From: Udeniomyces pyricola
Taxonomy: Eukaryota > Basidiomycota > Tremellomycetes > Cystofilobasidiales > Mrakiaceae
NCBI GenBank assembly: GCA_039545295.1
Contig: BCIK01000023.1
Coordinates: 248,001 to 312,000 of the forward strand
Reading direction: 5' to 3'
Length of the DNA: 64,000 nt
A program made the translations under genes and the position numbers. Under the pieces are notes generated by a model. The model was not told the origin of the DNA. It did not search any database and saw only the letters and a list, made by a program, of their open reading frames with translations. Within the stretch, counting starts at the first letter, position 1. Each line of letters opens with the position of its first letter. Shown piece by piece: positions 1 through 12,174 of the stretch.

Positions 1-3000
1 TGTTTCTGTCGTCCTATGGACTCATGGCCTGATTTGGCTGCGCCTAGAACCCCGCCAAACGACCCAAGAAGCGGCCATCATCTGGCTTTCGACTCTGGTG
101 CTTTCAACGAGCCGTTCAGAAGAATGGGTGGTGGTCCCGTGCTATGTCTGTGATCTATGTCTTGCACATCGTCACGCTTATGTATGTCCTCTCAGCTCTC
201 TCCTGAAAATTCAATCTGTCAATTGAGACTGACTTAGATCCCCAAACAACGTCGCGGTCTGTGACTGATTGATAGGACGCAGTCATTCGACAACACCGCT
301 CGAGGCAACGTGGCAGAGACGATTCGCGACTGGATTTTTGTCTGCTTCGTCTGCCTGTTCGCAGTCGACTTGACTATCCGAGGCTATGGTCTCGGATGGA
401 AGTCGTTCCGAACCAACGGCTGGAACCTCTTTGATCTCACGACGACCATTGGTGCATTGGCTACGACGCTTGCCGTCATTGCTTTGCCGCTCCAGGTCTC
501 GTCGTCCGTCGTTCAACTCCAGAAGCTCTTCCTCGTCTCGGTCGCGTTCAAGCTCGTCCAAAAGAACTCAAGTCTCAATCAGCTCTTCAAGATCAGCGTG
601 TGCGTCATTTGCTCAACTTTGAGATCCAAAGCACCCGTCACCTGCGTTCTTGCCAAGTGACTCATCATGCCTTTTGGTTTCCCGCTGATCTTCGTAGGGC
701 TTCCCTCGGCGCAATTGGCAACGTCTTTCTCCTCTGGCTCGCCCTTTTCTTTTGTTTCGCCATCTGCAACATTGAAGTCTTTTCTCTCACAAAATGGGGC
801 GGCTCCGAGTCACGCAACATCAACTACCGAAGCTTTGGAAGCTCGTTCCTCTTCCTTGCTTTCCAATGCACGGGCGAAGGTTGGAACACGTTCATGCATG
901 ACTACGTTGAGATGGAATGGCCGCGTTGTACCGAATCGGATGATTACCTCCAGAGCGACTGCGGGTCAGCTACAGGTGCATTCTTCCTCTTCATCACCTG
1001 GAACGTGCTCTCCATGTACCTCTTTGTCAACGTTTTACTCGGTAAGTGGCCTGGAAATGGTGTTTGCTCGATTTTGCGTAGGCATTCACGACTATATCTC
1101 TGACGAACCAGTCCTTGACCCCCTTTCCCCCCTCCCCCTCCCNCCCCAATCAAACGTATGGATCCTGATGGCTATCTTGATTGACATTCAGGTGTCGTCG
1201 TCGAGTCTTTCTCGTATGTCTTCCAACTGCCGGGCAACAACTCGCTTACCCGCCAAGAAATCCGTCAGTCCAATTCAGCCAGTCGCGTTTCATTCATCGA
1301 ACATCACAGCCGAAGATTTTGTTTTTGTTTCCGACATTTTGAATGTGTCGACCGACAGACGCTCATAACGCTTTCGCTTGCTTTCTTGCATACACTTTTC
1401 AACGCACTTCTTCCCTCCCCTTTCTCTAGGTCTCTTCAAGAAAGTTTGGGCTGAGTTCGACACGGATCGCAAGGGCATCATCCGTCGTGCTGATTACAGT
1501 CGATTCTTGTCCGCAAGTCCCTCAACTCAAGTGCTAACCTATCTGTTCTGACGCGGACCAAAGACAATGAACAGATATCAGTTAACATGCTTTGCCTTCA
1601 TGCTCTCGTTTGCGTCTTCAGAAACTCGGTGGGGTGTTTGAAGTCCGGCCTTTTCCCAAGGAGGCATCTATCGATCACCTCATGCGAGTCTCCGAGCCGT
1701 CGCCGACCGAACCCCGGGGTTCTCATATCGTTGAGGGGAGATCTCACTCGATCGATCTTAAGAAGCTTGCTTCCGCTCTCAACAAGATCGATTTTGTCGC
1801 GGTCAAGAAGAAGAGAGACATTTACAACCGCCTCGTTTGTCCCTTTGTCTTCCGGTTGCCCCTCTTACCTTTCGTTACTAGCTTTCTATGGCATTGTCTC
1901 TTTTGTACTGACTAGAAGCACTTGTTTATCTGTTCCTAATCCAGTTCCATGAAGCTTCGGTCCAAGAAGAGATTGGGTTCACGAGCATGATGATTCTTCT
2001 CTCGCACTACAAGCTCATCCGGGACGACGATGCACTTCTGTGCGTTTCTCAACTTTATCATTCTCGACCTGACATTTCCTTATCTCTTTCTCTGTTTCGC
2101 CGAGATTTCGATCACTGAGACGGTTTCGTTCCTCTTCTACTAGCTTGCCTGATCTGCTGGCAAGGCGATCCAAGACGGACTTTGTAGCCGATCTCGTTCG
2201 ACTCGACAAGGTTCATGGATTCCTCAAGACAATTCAATACCGACGACGTTTCCTCGCCGAGCGAAAACAACGCTTGGCTTCGCGTGCGTCACGTTTTGCT
2301 TCTCTCTTTCTCTCGTTATTCCTCATTGATTTGATTATTTCTTTTTTTTCTTCTTCGTCTTTTCCTTTGTGATCACGTTGGTTTTTCTTCTCTGACATGA
2401 ACCTGTTTACGTGTTTCGTACATCGTTATCCTCTCCATCCGCCATCTGCCCTTTCATCAGAGCTACCCTCGATCGTCCTTCCTTCTACTCCACCTTCTTC
2501 TAACGGACCTACATCCCGCCCCCCGCCTCTGACCATCAACATCGATTCTATCCATCGCCACTCTTCTCACCCTGTAACTTCTTCTTCCTCCTCGTCCGCC
2601 CAAACCACGCCTCATTCTTCCGGCGACCAATCGACAACATTGATGATGCCTCCGCCTAGCTCGCCTGGTCTCTTGGGGTTCTCGCTCTCGCCAACGAGGG
2701 TCAATGACCAAGCTGGCTGGGGATCAAAACTCGATCATCACCTCGGTGCCTCGTCCGCCTCATCGGTGATATCATCCTCATCGTCGTTGGCCTCGATCAA
2801 GGGAGGTGAAGGAAGCACCGAGAACCTCATCTCACGAACGAGCAGCGGTCCGAGCGGCCTTCCGGGCGTAGGATTGTTGACTGTGGACGTTCCTCCGAGA
2901 AGGTTAGGCAATCTTCAGATCTCCTCCTTCCTCTATTGTTTCTTTCTTGTCTCTTTTCTCTCTCTCTATCTTTTCTTTAATCTCGTGCACGATTTAAAGA

Positions 3001-3484
3001 AAAAAGAAAAACTCCATTCCCTATTGGTTTTGCCGAAAACGCACGCCTTAGGACCATGGCTCGAAACCTGATCACTTACACCTCCCCTCTCTCCTCGCCG
3101 AATCTCCCATCGAATCCCGTCTTTCCCCCTCCTCTTCCACTTCTCCCGCTTGTTCTCTCTTTCTTTCCTTTCTCTTCTAGATCCCGGCTCGATTCGGTCA
3201 TCGAGCCTTCACCTTCCAGCGGTCCCTCGAGCCCTTCATCGGGAGGAGTAGGAGCGAAACGAAGAGGCAGTCTAGGAGGAGTAGGTAGTTACCCTGATGT
3301 CGCTCGCCGATCATCTACCGCACCTTCATCCCCTTCTGGGGTTGGTTCTCACGACCGACCACATGAGGAGGAGAAGGAGGAGGAACGAATGCGACGGGTC
3401 GGAGAAGTGGATCTCTTAATAACGATGCAGAGGAGCGTGTGGGGTGGGATGTTAGAGGCTGATGATGATGATGATGAAGACTGA
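1..3484 (+). CDS. CCH1: Cch1-type voltage-gated calcium channel alpha subunit, 3' part
   Basis: Plasma-membrane high-affinity Ca2+ channel; in fungi it works with Mid1 in store- and stress-operated Ca2+ uptake. Only the last part is here. Exons: 48-181, 276-599, 698-1041, 1192-1263, 1430-1512, 1622-1834, 1945-2039, 2144-2283, 2461-2902, 3181-3484. Bases 1-47 look like the end of an intron (acceptor CCTAG at 43-47). Domain IV is complete: S1 in the first exon, S2-S4 in 276-599, pore and S6 in 698-1041. The pore reads CTGEGWN near 865-890, so the selectivity glutamate is kept. The S4 helix has few basic residues, which I believe is common in fungal Cch1. After S6 come a degenerate EF-hand-like stretch (1430-1512), an IQ-like basic segment (KTIQYRRR, near 2230-2260) and a Ser/Pro-rich tail ending in an acidic run. 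One intron (1513-1621) has a GC donor. The N at 1143 lies in an intron. Confidence 0.9.
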
Positions 3485-4298
3485 TCAAAGGAAGAGAACG
3501 GCCCTCTCTTTATTTAGGTGTGTACTATATACATACAGAGATAGGATTGGATTGGATTGGATTTTCATCTTTGTTATCGTTGGATCCGATGGATCAAGGG
3601 CAAGATATAAATGGAAGGCAAAGAAAACTAATGCGTTTAAGCAAAGTAGCTGATTGAACAGGGCAGGACTTGTTGATCGGCGTAGGCGAAAGTCCTGCTT
3701 ATACATGTATGTGCGTGTATGTTCTACATGGCAATGTTTCATATTCATTTGCTTTGAACCTCGAAGGGGAAGGGAGTGAGCAGCTCGACCCAGAAACTTC
3801 AAATATCTATATGTATATACATTGATGTGCCATATATGTGTGTAAGTAGGTGTGAGTGAGCGGATTCGTCGGGTCTGATGGGGAGAACCGATCGAATGAA
3901 ACGAGCCGGGATCGTGACATTCGATGAGAAGTGTGAGGGAGAGGAAGAGGGAGACAGAGAGAGGAAGAAAAAGAGAGGGTGGGGGGAATCTCAGATAGGG
4001 GCGAAGCGATTGGAGAACGAGAGAAGGAACCAAAAGATCGATACATGAAAAAAGAAATGAGGAGAGAGGTCTTTTAGTGACAAAGAAGAAGATGCTTCAA
4101 TAAATAAAGAAGAAAAGAGAAAGAAAAAAAAAGAAAAAAAAAAGAAAAAGCCAAACGAATCGAAAACACGTTTCCATTTTGCTTCATCCTTCCCCCCCAA
4201 TCATCTCTGAAAAGCCGGAACCGATCCTCGCCGCCCAATTTGTTCCACTGCTCGTTCTTCTTAAACGAGCAAGGAAGAGAAACCGTCCTTGTCGAGCA
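3485..4298. other. Convergent 3' spacer CCH1 / C2-domain gene
   Basis: No gene is supported here. It holds the 3' flanks of two converging genes: a short ATTGG tandem near 3547-3563, a 9-bp inverted repeat (3663-3698), and a purine-rich stretch 3930-4150 with overlapping AATAAA motifs near 4099-4108 that could serve as a polyadenylation signal for the + strand gene. Open frames here are low-complexity. Confidence 0.6.
3663..3698. other. 9-bp inverted repeat, hairpin-forming
   Basis: GCAGGACTT at 3663-3671 and its exact complement AAGTCCTGC at 3690-3698 flank an 18-nt loop. It lies about 180 nt past the CCH1 stop, so it is probably in that gene's 3' UTR. The role is unknown. Confidence 0.45.
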
Positions 4299-7200
4299 TC
4301 AGTACCAAGTAGTATAGGGTCCTCCCTGTTGCTGCTGCTGTTGGGAGTGTTGATACGGCGGCTGCTGTTGCTGTTGATGATCATACGTCTGTTGCTGCTG
4401 TTGATAATCATACGACTGCGGCTGCTGCTGGTGTTGGTACTGATCGTACGGCCGAGGTTGTTGCGAAGACGACGACGTAGATGGTGGAGGTGGTGGAGGA
4501 GGCGGGGGTGGGGGAGGAGCATGAGGTCCCGGGCTGGCTTGACGATAATATCCATTTGGGTCAGGCGCACTAAGCTGCTGCTGCGGTTGGTATTGCTGCT
4601 GCTGCTGCTGTTGTTGTTGTTGTTGTTGTTGGGGATGGAAAGCGGCGGCGGCTTGTTGCCAAATGGGTTGATGAGGCGACGCTGATGCGAGAGCGGGTGG
4701 TGGGGGAGGAGGAGGAGGAAGAGGAGCAGGGGACGGTTGTCGATAAGGCTGTTGGGTTGCCGCGTGATGATCGTACGGTTGATGACCGAGGGAAGGGGCG
4801 GACGTGTCGTATGGTTGATTGGTGGCTGAAGATGGTAGAGGTGGAGCCGTATAATATGAAGATGCGGACGAAGCGAGTGAGGACGAAGGGATCGACGATG
4901 ACAGTGCCGCTGAGCTCGCGTCGTAGCCCGGTTGTGGCTGAGGAGGATATTCATAAGATGGTTGTGAATGCTGTTGATGCTGCGGCGGTGGCCGCAGTTG
5001 CTGCTGCTGGTAGGGCTCCGAGGTCGTCTGTGGGTACTGCTGCAGATAAGACGGCTGCGTCGCTGGCCACTGACTCGTCGCCGATGAGCTCGGAACTGGA
5101 GCAGGGGTCGGGGCAGGAGCGGGTAGCGGTGGTGGTTGGTAACCCGGTTGCGACTGAAGATTTTGGTCGTAGTATACTGGCGCAGGTGTAGGCGTCGGGG
5201 GTACTTGAGGATACGTAGAGGTTTGGTAGGGTGGCTGGGTGTAGGGTGCGGGTTGAGAATGCTGATGTTGAGGTTGGTGTTGATGCTGATGCTGATGAGG
5301 CGTCGGGGTGGAATCGTACCGCCGAGGTGGCTGCTCCCGGGGATCAGGTAACGGACGACCATTCTCAGCAATCTGCGGGGTCGGAGAGGGCTGATGAGGG
5401 CTTGGCGTCGAGCTGGCCTGGTGTTGGTAACCGACACCAGGCTGAGGCGGCTGATAGTAGGAAGGTTGCGTCGCCTGTGGCTGTTGATGTTGCCGGTAGT
5501 AATGGTTCGGATCACCCAAAGGCTGTGGCGTGGATTCATAGAACTGGCCTTGCTGAGGTGGAGCTGAGTGCGCGTGATGGACCAGTGTTGGTGGCGGTGG
5601 GGGAGCGTACGTCGTTGGATGCTGCTGTTGTTGATGAGGCTGATGATCGCTAGCTAGCGGCTGTTGCGAATACTCAGACGAAGGATAAGTAGCGTAGCTA
5701 GACTGTTGTGGCGGGTAAGTGTAGTGTTGCGAGCTTGGAGGTGCGGAAGGAGGAGGTTGAGGCGGAACCGGTGTCCTCGACGGAAGCGGAGGCGGTGCCA
5801 CCATTTGCGGAGCTGGCGTGGGTTGGTATGCAAGGGTCTGCTGATGAGGTGGAGAGTGATGCTGGGGGATAGGCTGCTGGATATATGTCTGGGGTTGCTG
5901 TTGCTGCCACGGCACGTAGTTCGTCGCCCCACCAGACTGAAGCGAACCTCCCGACCCATGTCGGTTGTGTTGATACCCGTGCTCGTGCGGATGTTCCATG
6001 GGAGCTGGAAGACTGTTGTTTGACAAAGACATCATCGAGACCGGTCGAGCGATGGATGATCCCGCATCAAGCGAGACTCGGGATGAAGCAGAAGAGGGAA
6101 GAGGAGGGTAATAGGAAGACGATTGCGAGAGACCTCCTTGAGATTGATGTGACTGTCAAGGTGATTGAGACAAGCAAAGGCAGGATCAAAATACTGTATC
6201 GTCAGTAACGTAAACAGAACGAAGTCGCTCGTTGACTGAAACATCTGAAAGACAAACCGGTAGACTCTCTCTCCTCAACATCTCTCCCTGCAAATGATCT
6301 CCTTGAACCGGGTCGATCCGGTCCACACTCTGCCCATAAGGAGGAATGTACATATTCTGGAGGTTGGCAACGACGGTACTGTGGGCATTGGTGACCGGTC
6401 GATTAGTCTGCCGAGATGGAGAGGAGGAGACGAAGCTTCCAGGACCGCCATAGTTGGATGCCGAGGAAGGCATCTTGGGCACTTTCGGTGGGGGTGGCTT
6501 ACCCTACGACGTTGCGAGATTCGTAGGATATCAATGTTTTAGATCAGTCAATGCAAGACAAGGCGACGATGCGATCTGTGGGTAAGGTACGTAGTGGAGA
6601 AGAGTGGAGCGAGCACGTACCGCGATGAAGTAGGTCAATTCGAGAAAGACCTCGCCTGCGTACCGATCCTTTCTGTTGATGGGGAGCCAATCTGTACGTG
6701 AAGAAACATATGGTCACAGAGAACAAAATAAAGTTTGAATACTCGCTCTGACGTATAGAGATGAACTCCCCCTACCTGCTTCCCTTCCATCTCACAGCCC
6801 GCTCACCCCGCTTTAGTCCTACTGACTTGAATCCGACGAACTCACCTTCGTCCTCACCACTGTTCAAAGCCTTTGCCAAGTCAAACACGGCCTCTCCGAT
6901 CAGTTCCGGTTCCCTCGGCGCATCCGCATAACAAGCGACCCTCATCGTCTTCCTCCCCTTCTCGACCACCTTCTTTTTCCTTCCCTGCGCGCGACCGGTA
7001 CTATCGTCCTTCTTAGCGTCCTCCTCCTTCCTCGCGAGCGCATCTTCGAGATCCTCGTAAATATCGAATTTCACTTGCTCGTCCCATTCGGGGTGTTGAC
7101 CGCCTTTCTTGATGGCCGAGGTTCGACGTTTCTCAGAATCGATCGTCAAGGAACAATAAGGGTCTTGTTTGGAGATCTTGACGTTGGTGAGATGACGCTG

Positions 7201-7491
7201 TTTGGAAGGCAACGTTATTAATCCAGGTCAATCAGCTTTCTCATTCAGGAAACGGTTTCATCTGGCCTTATCCAAGCGGATGTCTTGAGACAGGTCAGAC
7301 TGAGATGATGACGCGGGAACGAGGTGGAAGGAACGGCGGCGAGCGAGGGAGGAGATCAGGGAAGTAGTACAAGGTTAGATCAAGATGACCCGGGGTGGGC
7401 AAGGACGTACTGCTCTGATGACAACGACGACAAGCTCCCCCAGCTTACGCTTCTCAAGGCTACCCTCAGGCTCGGAGGGTGATGCGGGCAT
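4299..7491 (-). CDS. C2-domain protein with long Pro/Gln-rich tail, Inn1/Fic1-like
   Basis: Exons (transcript order): 7411-7491, 6846-7197, 6621-6691, 6258-6503, 4299-6152; 867 aa. The start is fixed by the C2 domain, which begins about 16 residues in (LGELVVVVIRA) and continues with RHLTNVKISKQDPYC, then DWLPINRKDRYAGEVFLEL, covering about residues 17-168. This is the C2 type of Inn1/Fic1, cytokinesis proteins whose C2 domain is followed by PxxP motifs that bind SH3 proteins such as Hof1/Cdc15 and Cyk3. The tail from about residue 250 is almost wholly Pro, Gln, Tyr, Ser and His, with many PPPPP runs and a 13-Gln tract (4593-4631). The phase of the 7198-7410 intron removes an apparent in-frame start at 7212. 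Orthology to Inn1 is inferred from architecture. Another C2 adaptor is possible. Confidence 0.75.
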
Positions 7492-8288
7492 GATTTAGGG
7501 TGAACTGAAGATGTGAAGGAAGGTGAAGAGAGGAGGGAAATGACGAGCTTGGTGACGAAGAAGAAGAAGCCGAGGTCTGTGGGTTGCTTGTAGGCCAAAG
7601 GGGTGAGGTGGGGAGGAGGATGTTACGATGGGTCGGCTTTGGCGAACTGGAAATGGTGGATAGGTCGTGAGGCAAGGCAGGTAAGATGCGTGTTGTTGAG
7701 ACGAGGGATGGGGTGATGGCAACGATGGAAGCGAGAGGATGGCGATGCTCATCATCAAATCATCATCAACACGTACATACGCATCTTCAATATCTATATC
7801 TACGTAAGCCGCCAATTAACAACAATATATATATTCTCATATTACCGACCGGTCGCCGCGCTCATTCACGTTCATCTCACAAACCGCACATCCAATGATT
7901 CACATCAAATCCACAAGAGCAAGGAAATCAAACAAGCGAAAGAATAAGGAGAAAGCGAAGCGATGCAAGAGAAATAGATAGATAGGACTGGAACGACCAA
8001 AGACAAGATTCGATGACTGAAGTAGCTGACGCTACGTACCAGTCGGCAAAGATCAGTAAGAGATGTAAAGATATATAGATAGGGAGATGGGTGAGGCAGT
8101 GCGTCGCTGACGCGTGCAAGACGGAACAAAGACAGACTAAATGTAAATGCAATGGGAATCCGGAATAGGAAAAGAATCGGATGAGGCAGGAGGAAGAGGA
8201 AGGTGATGGGTTTGAGAAGGAGAAGAGATGATAAAATAGAATGATTCAAGATCCAGAAGCAAAGGGTTCAACCAGATCACCCGCTCGA
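7492..8288. other. Spacer between two minus-strand genes
   Basis: It contains the promoter/5' leader of the C2-domain gene and the 3' flank of KRE6. The sequence is mixed, with AT-rich patches near 7820-7845 and 8060-8080. I see no gene; the small open frames are not conserved-looking. Confidence 0.55.
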
Positions 8289-11200
8289 TTAACAGCTCTC
8301 GCCCGTCTGCTTCAGTACAAGGGAGCTAAGAGGATTCGTGTAACCTCCTTGCTCAAACGTGGTGATGTTGGGGTTTGTGTAGAGGTTGAGTCGATCGTCG
8401 ATGTATTCCTTGGTAGGGAAATCGGGCGGGCTGCAGCCAATGTTCTTCTCGCCGGCGGGCTGATAGACACGGATGTAGCTGTGCGGAGGAGGTTTCAGGT
8501 CAAGAGATCAGGCAGAAAAAGGCGAGCAGATCAGCAGGTACGAACGAGGAACATATTGCGGATCGTCCATCAAATCATCATCTCGGTCAGAGAGAAAACA
8601 ACAACTTACTCGACTTCCATCGTGAATGGGAAAAGCGGATTCAGGTGTTCCCAGTCAATCGCTCCGACTGTATCAAGGGCGAATAGGATAGGTCGCGTCA
8701 GTCAAAGAACGGCCGATACGTATTCAAGAAAGGTCGGAGGGGGAAAGAGGGGTCAAGGGTGCACACGTACAGTTTTCAGAAATGGCCAAATTGCAAAGAA
8801 TGTAAAGGGGCTCTCCGGGAATCGTTCGCTCGCCGACCTCAGTCAGAGCGTCGGGCTTAAGGGCGGTTTGGAAGATGGTCCAGGCTTATAACGATGAGAG
8901 TAGTAGGCCGAACGTCAGTTTTGAGCGAAATCCGACATCGACGGAATCGGCAGGTCCATTGGCAAGGTACTCACCAGGCTCGTCAGAGACAGTCCAAGTG
9001 ATATACTCGCCCGCCTTGTACTCGAAGCTGAAAGCAAAGCGAGCAAGGCAAAGGTAAGCAAACGCCCGAAGCAGTGAAAGAATGCAAACGTCTTAACTGA
9101 CACATGCTTACCCATAAGTATCGAAGCATCCGGTTCCCTTGCCTGTCGCAGGATGCTCGTAGCAGTTTTGGTTGGTTTCGAAGATGCCAGAGACTGATTG
9201 CTGGGTGATGCCTCCAATGTAACTGTTAAGGGACGTCTTAGTTGGGTCGTAGACGGTGTAGTCACTCGTTGAGGTGTTTTCGAACCTATGTTAGAAGCAA
9301 AATTGATTGATGGAGGAATAGTTCATCAGCGGATCAAGAATCATTGTGAAAGCACGAACGATTAGACTAGCAACTTACTGGTAATAAGCATTGAACGGAG
9401 CGGCTTGAAGCGACATAGAAACGTGACCTTTCTGCGTTCCCCAGTCGACTTGGGCCTCGATGATATCACTGAAAAGCCAATCATCAGAGAAGAGGTTGAT
9501 TAGTTTGTATCACGACACGTCACCCGATTGGCTTCAAGAGGGAATAAAACACAATAGCGCACATCTCGGGGGCCGATCGACCAACTGAAAGGGTAGGGGA
9601 AAGGGGGAGGGTGCATAAACAGACACATCAGCCCGCGGCGTTCTGTGACAAGGGAGAATGCACAAGCTAAAGAGTCCATATGACGCAGAACCAAGACCCA
9701 CCCCATTTGCCATTCTTCTTGGGACCAGGGTGCCCCAGCTCGTTCGGGCAAGTACACGCGCTGAGTCTCATGCCGGGCAGATACGAGAGTTCGCCATTGT
9801 AGTTAGTCTGGTCTCCGGTATCCAGAGCGGCTTGAGGAGTGGCTGCCTGACCGGTAGCTTTGTAAGTTTGGTTCGGAAGAGTTCCAACGCTGCAAGCAAG
9901 CGCCAATGTGTTAGCGTCTTGAAAAGAGGGTATCTATTCCATTCACCCGAGTCCGACGCAGATCAGGTACTTACTCGCACGAATCGTAAGTCGTATAGGG
10001 CCACATGCCATCCAACGAACCACCTGAACAGATCAAGAAAAGAAGGAGAAAGGGTGGTTCGTGAGCATGTGAAAGATGCGTACGATGTTGTCGGCGTGGT
10101 TGGGATAGCGATATTCACCATATCCAGCCCTTCCCAGGTTCCCCATTGTCCACTGTTGAAGCCCGGGGAAGAAGCCCAAACGCGTCAGCATATCGTTCAT
10201 CAGAGAGTTGACTATGTACTGAGCATGTACTCACAACAGCAGGCCAGAGTCCGGCGTACTTCGGTGACCCAGGGAGTCGGACAGATGCCTCAATGTATCC
10301 TCCAGTGAAGCAGAACTGGTTCCAAGTGCTGATCATGCCACCGGTGTAGTTGAGATTGTGGTTCTTGGAAGGGTCTTCGGCTCGGCTGAGGGTAAGGCGG
10401 AGGGTGCCGTTGGCGGTCGTGACAGCTCGGGGATCGTACCACTCGAGATTATCTGACGATCGCAGCAAAAACGTGAAAATCGCAAGTAGGAACAGCAAAC
10501 GAAGCAAAGACCACGAGGTAAAGACGCGAAAAAAACATGAGAAATGCGATCAGCTGAAAAGAAACACAACACCAAAGCCACATAGACATCACGCTGATGG
10601 ATTCTCACTCGTTCCCCAGCTGCGATTCAACAAACCAGAGTATACAGGATCGGAATCAGTATCGACTCAGTCACAAGGTATGGTCAGGCAAGGAAGCACA
10701 CGCACTAGTGAAGGTCGACGGCTGTCCAGTAAGGATCGTCGCCGGGGAAAAAGCTTCTGCCATCAACCTAGGGGTTAACCAAGCCCAGAAGCATAATCGT
10801 GTCAATTGGATTTGATTGCGTTAGAACAAAGGCGAGACTTGTGGACGTAAAAGCAAAGGCTCACATCGAATTCGTCGGAGAATACCAGCTCAAATTGAGT
10901 GCCGTCGTTGCTTCCAGTCAAGCCTAGAGAGAGCATTGAGACCTTTGATCAGCAAGCTATTGGCGAGGCGTCAGATCCATCAGATGTCCAGGCGTGACGA
11001 ACCGGTGCGGGTGTATGCTGTCTCAGGGGTGGCAGGATCAATCAGACCAAACTGGCTGATGGTGGCAGGAACCTGGCCACTTCCATTGATTCCTCCGAGG
11101 TTGAACGCGCCGTTAACCTTGAGAGTTTGCTTCTGAACTTCGGCGATGATGGGATAGCCGGCGAAAAGCATAAAAAGGCCCAATCCCAGAAGGATTAGGC

Positions 11201-12174
11201 ATCCTACGTTGGCCATGCCACGCTTGGTGAACACGGTGCCACCCCTCCGACCGTCGCCGACCTTGTCCTCTACCTCTCCTGGCTTCAATTCGTGCAACCA
11301 GTCGTCACTCTCCTTCTCTCCACTCGACAAAAGCGAAAGGTCCCAGTTGGCAGGCTCGAAGCGTTCTGCGAGCGTTGGCGCGAGCGAACCAGCAGATGAC
11401 CCAGCGGTGAGCGAGGCAGTTCTTCGATGAGCGGAGCCATACCGCGAGGGGATTGAGGATGGGTACGCGTATGATGCCGAGGAGGGTGAAGGAGATGTGG
11501 GAGAGTAGGCTGAGTAGGCTCCGCGGGATGTTGACGAGGAGTAAGAAGGGTATTGAGGGTAGTCTGAGTACGCGCCCGAGACGGAGCTGTTGTGATTCAG
11601 GTCCTGGGACGGCAAGAGAAGCTGGAAGCGCGGCAGGTCACAATGGGAAGGAGAAAAGGAGATGAAGAAGGAAAGAAAAAGGAAAGCAAAAGGAAAGAAA
11701 CAAAGAAGAAGAACGACAACCACGAGACGTGAGACATGTGTTGTGGCGACAGTAAGGATACGGACGGAAGGAGTCTAAAGGTGGTGACAACCCTACGCCC
11801 GGTATAACGACTGCCTCTCTTCCAAGTCACTTGCTACCACTCGCGTCGTCAAAGTCACAGTCACTCACCTCGACTCGACTACCCTCATCCGTGTTGAGAA
11901 TTCCAAGACCTCTGCTGGCGGAGTGACCGTCGCCAGCTTCCCTCCACCCATCACCACTGCGAATGCTCGAGGAGCAAGACTCGACGCTGCCTCCTCCGGC
12001 ATGATTGACGAGTGGGGCATGGGCGATCGAGGACCCGGCCGTACCGGATCGAGTACGTCCATAGTTTCTCGTCGTTCGGTTTTGTTCAGGCGAAGACTCG
12101 AGGGAAATTTGGGACGTTGGCGACGTTGGCGGCGACGCTTGCACGCGCGGTTCGGCCTTCCAGGTGGTAAACAT
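8289..12174 (-). CDS. KRE6: Kre6/Skn1 family beta-1,6-glucan synthesis protein (GH16)
   Basis: Type II membrane glycoprotein of the secretory pathway needed for beta-1,6-glucan in the cell wall. Sixteen exons: 11869-12174, 11003-11603, 10865-10923, 10706-10767, 10609-10619, 10235-10452, 10119-10152, 9975-10023, 9702-9889, 9563-9584, 9379-9468, 9112-9285, 8975-9027, 8771-8884, 8610-8667, 8289-8478; 742 aa. The Ser-rich cytosolic arm (1-230) is followed by one transmembrane segment (about 233-256), then a lumenal GH16-type SKN1 domain with DDPYWTAVDLHYWGTNNLEW, GRAGYGGSLDGMWPYTYDSC, and APEIDIIEAQ. The GH16 ExDxxE triad maps to E516, D518 and E521. The C-terminus contains NIGCSPPDFP. Two exons are tiny (11 and 22 nt), but phase and conservation both require them. 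The frame stays open upstream to 12552, so an earlier start is possible. I chose the Met at 12174 because the upstream part looks like leader. Confidence 0.92.

Noticed and set aside
4184..5539. 451-residue minus-strand open frame overlapping the C2 protein tail
   Set aside because: It is an out-of-frame reading of the CAG/CCN-rich exon; composition is Arg/Asn/His noise and the true frame is fixed by splicing from the C2 domain.
4685..6208. Several + strand open frames opposite the C2 gene tail
   Set aside because: Mirror frames of a repetitive exon with no recognisable domain.
7198..7212. Upstream start of the second C2 exon (LPSKQRHL)
   Set aside because: The sequence just before it is a branch site plus TTCCAAACAG acceptor; splicing there gives the conserved RHLTNVKISKQDPYC directly after exon 1.
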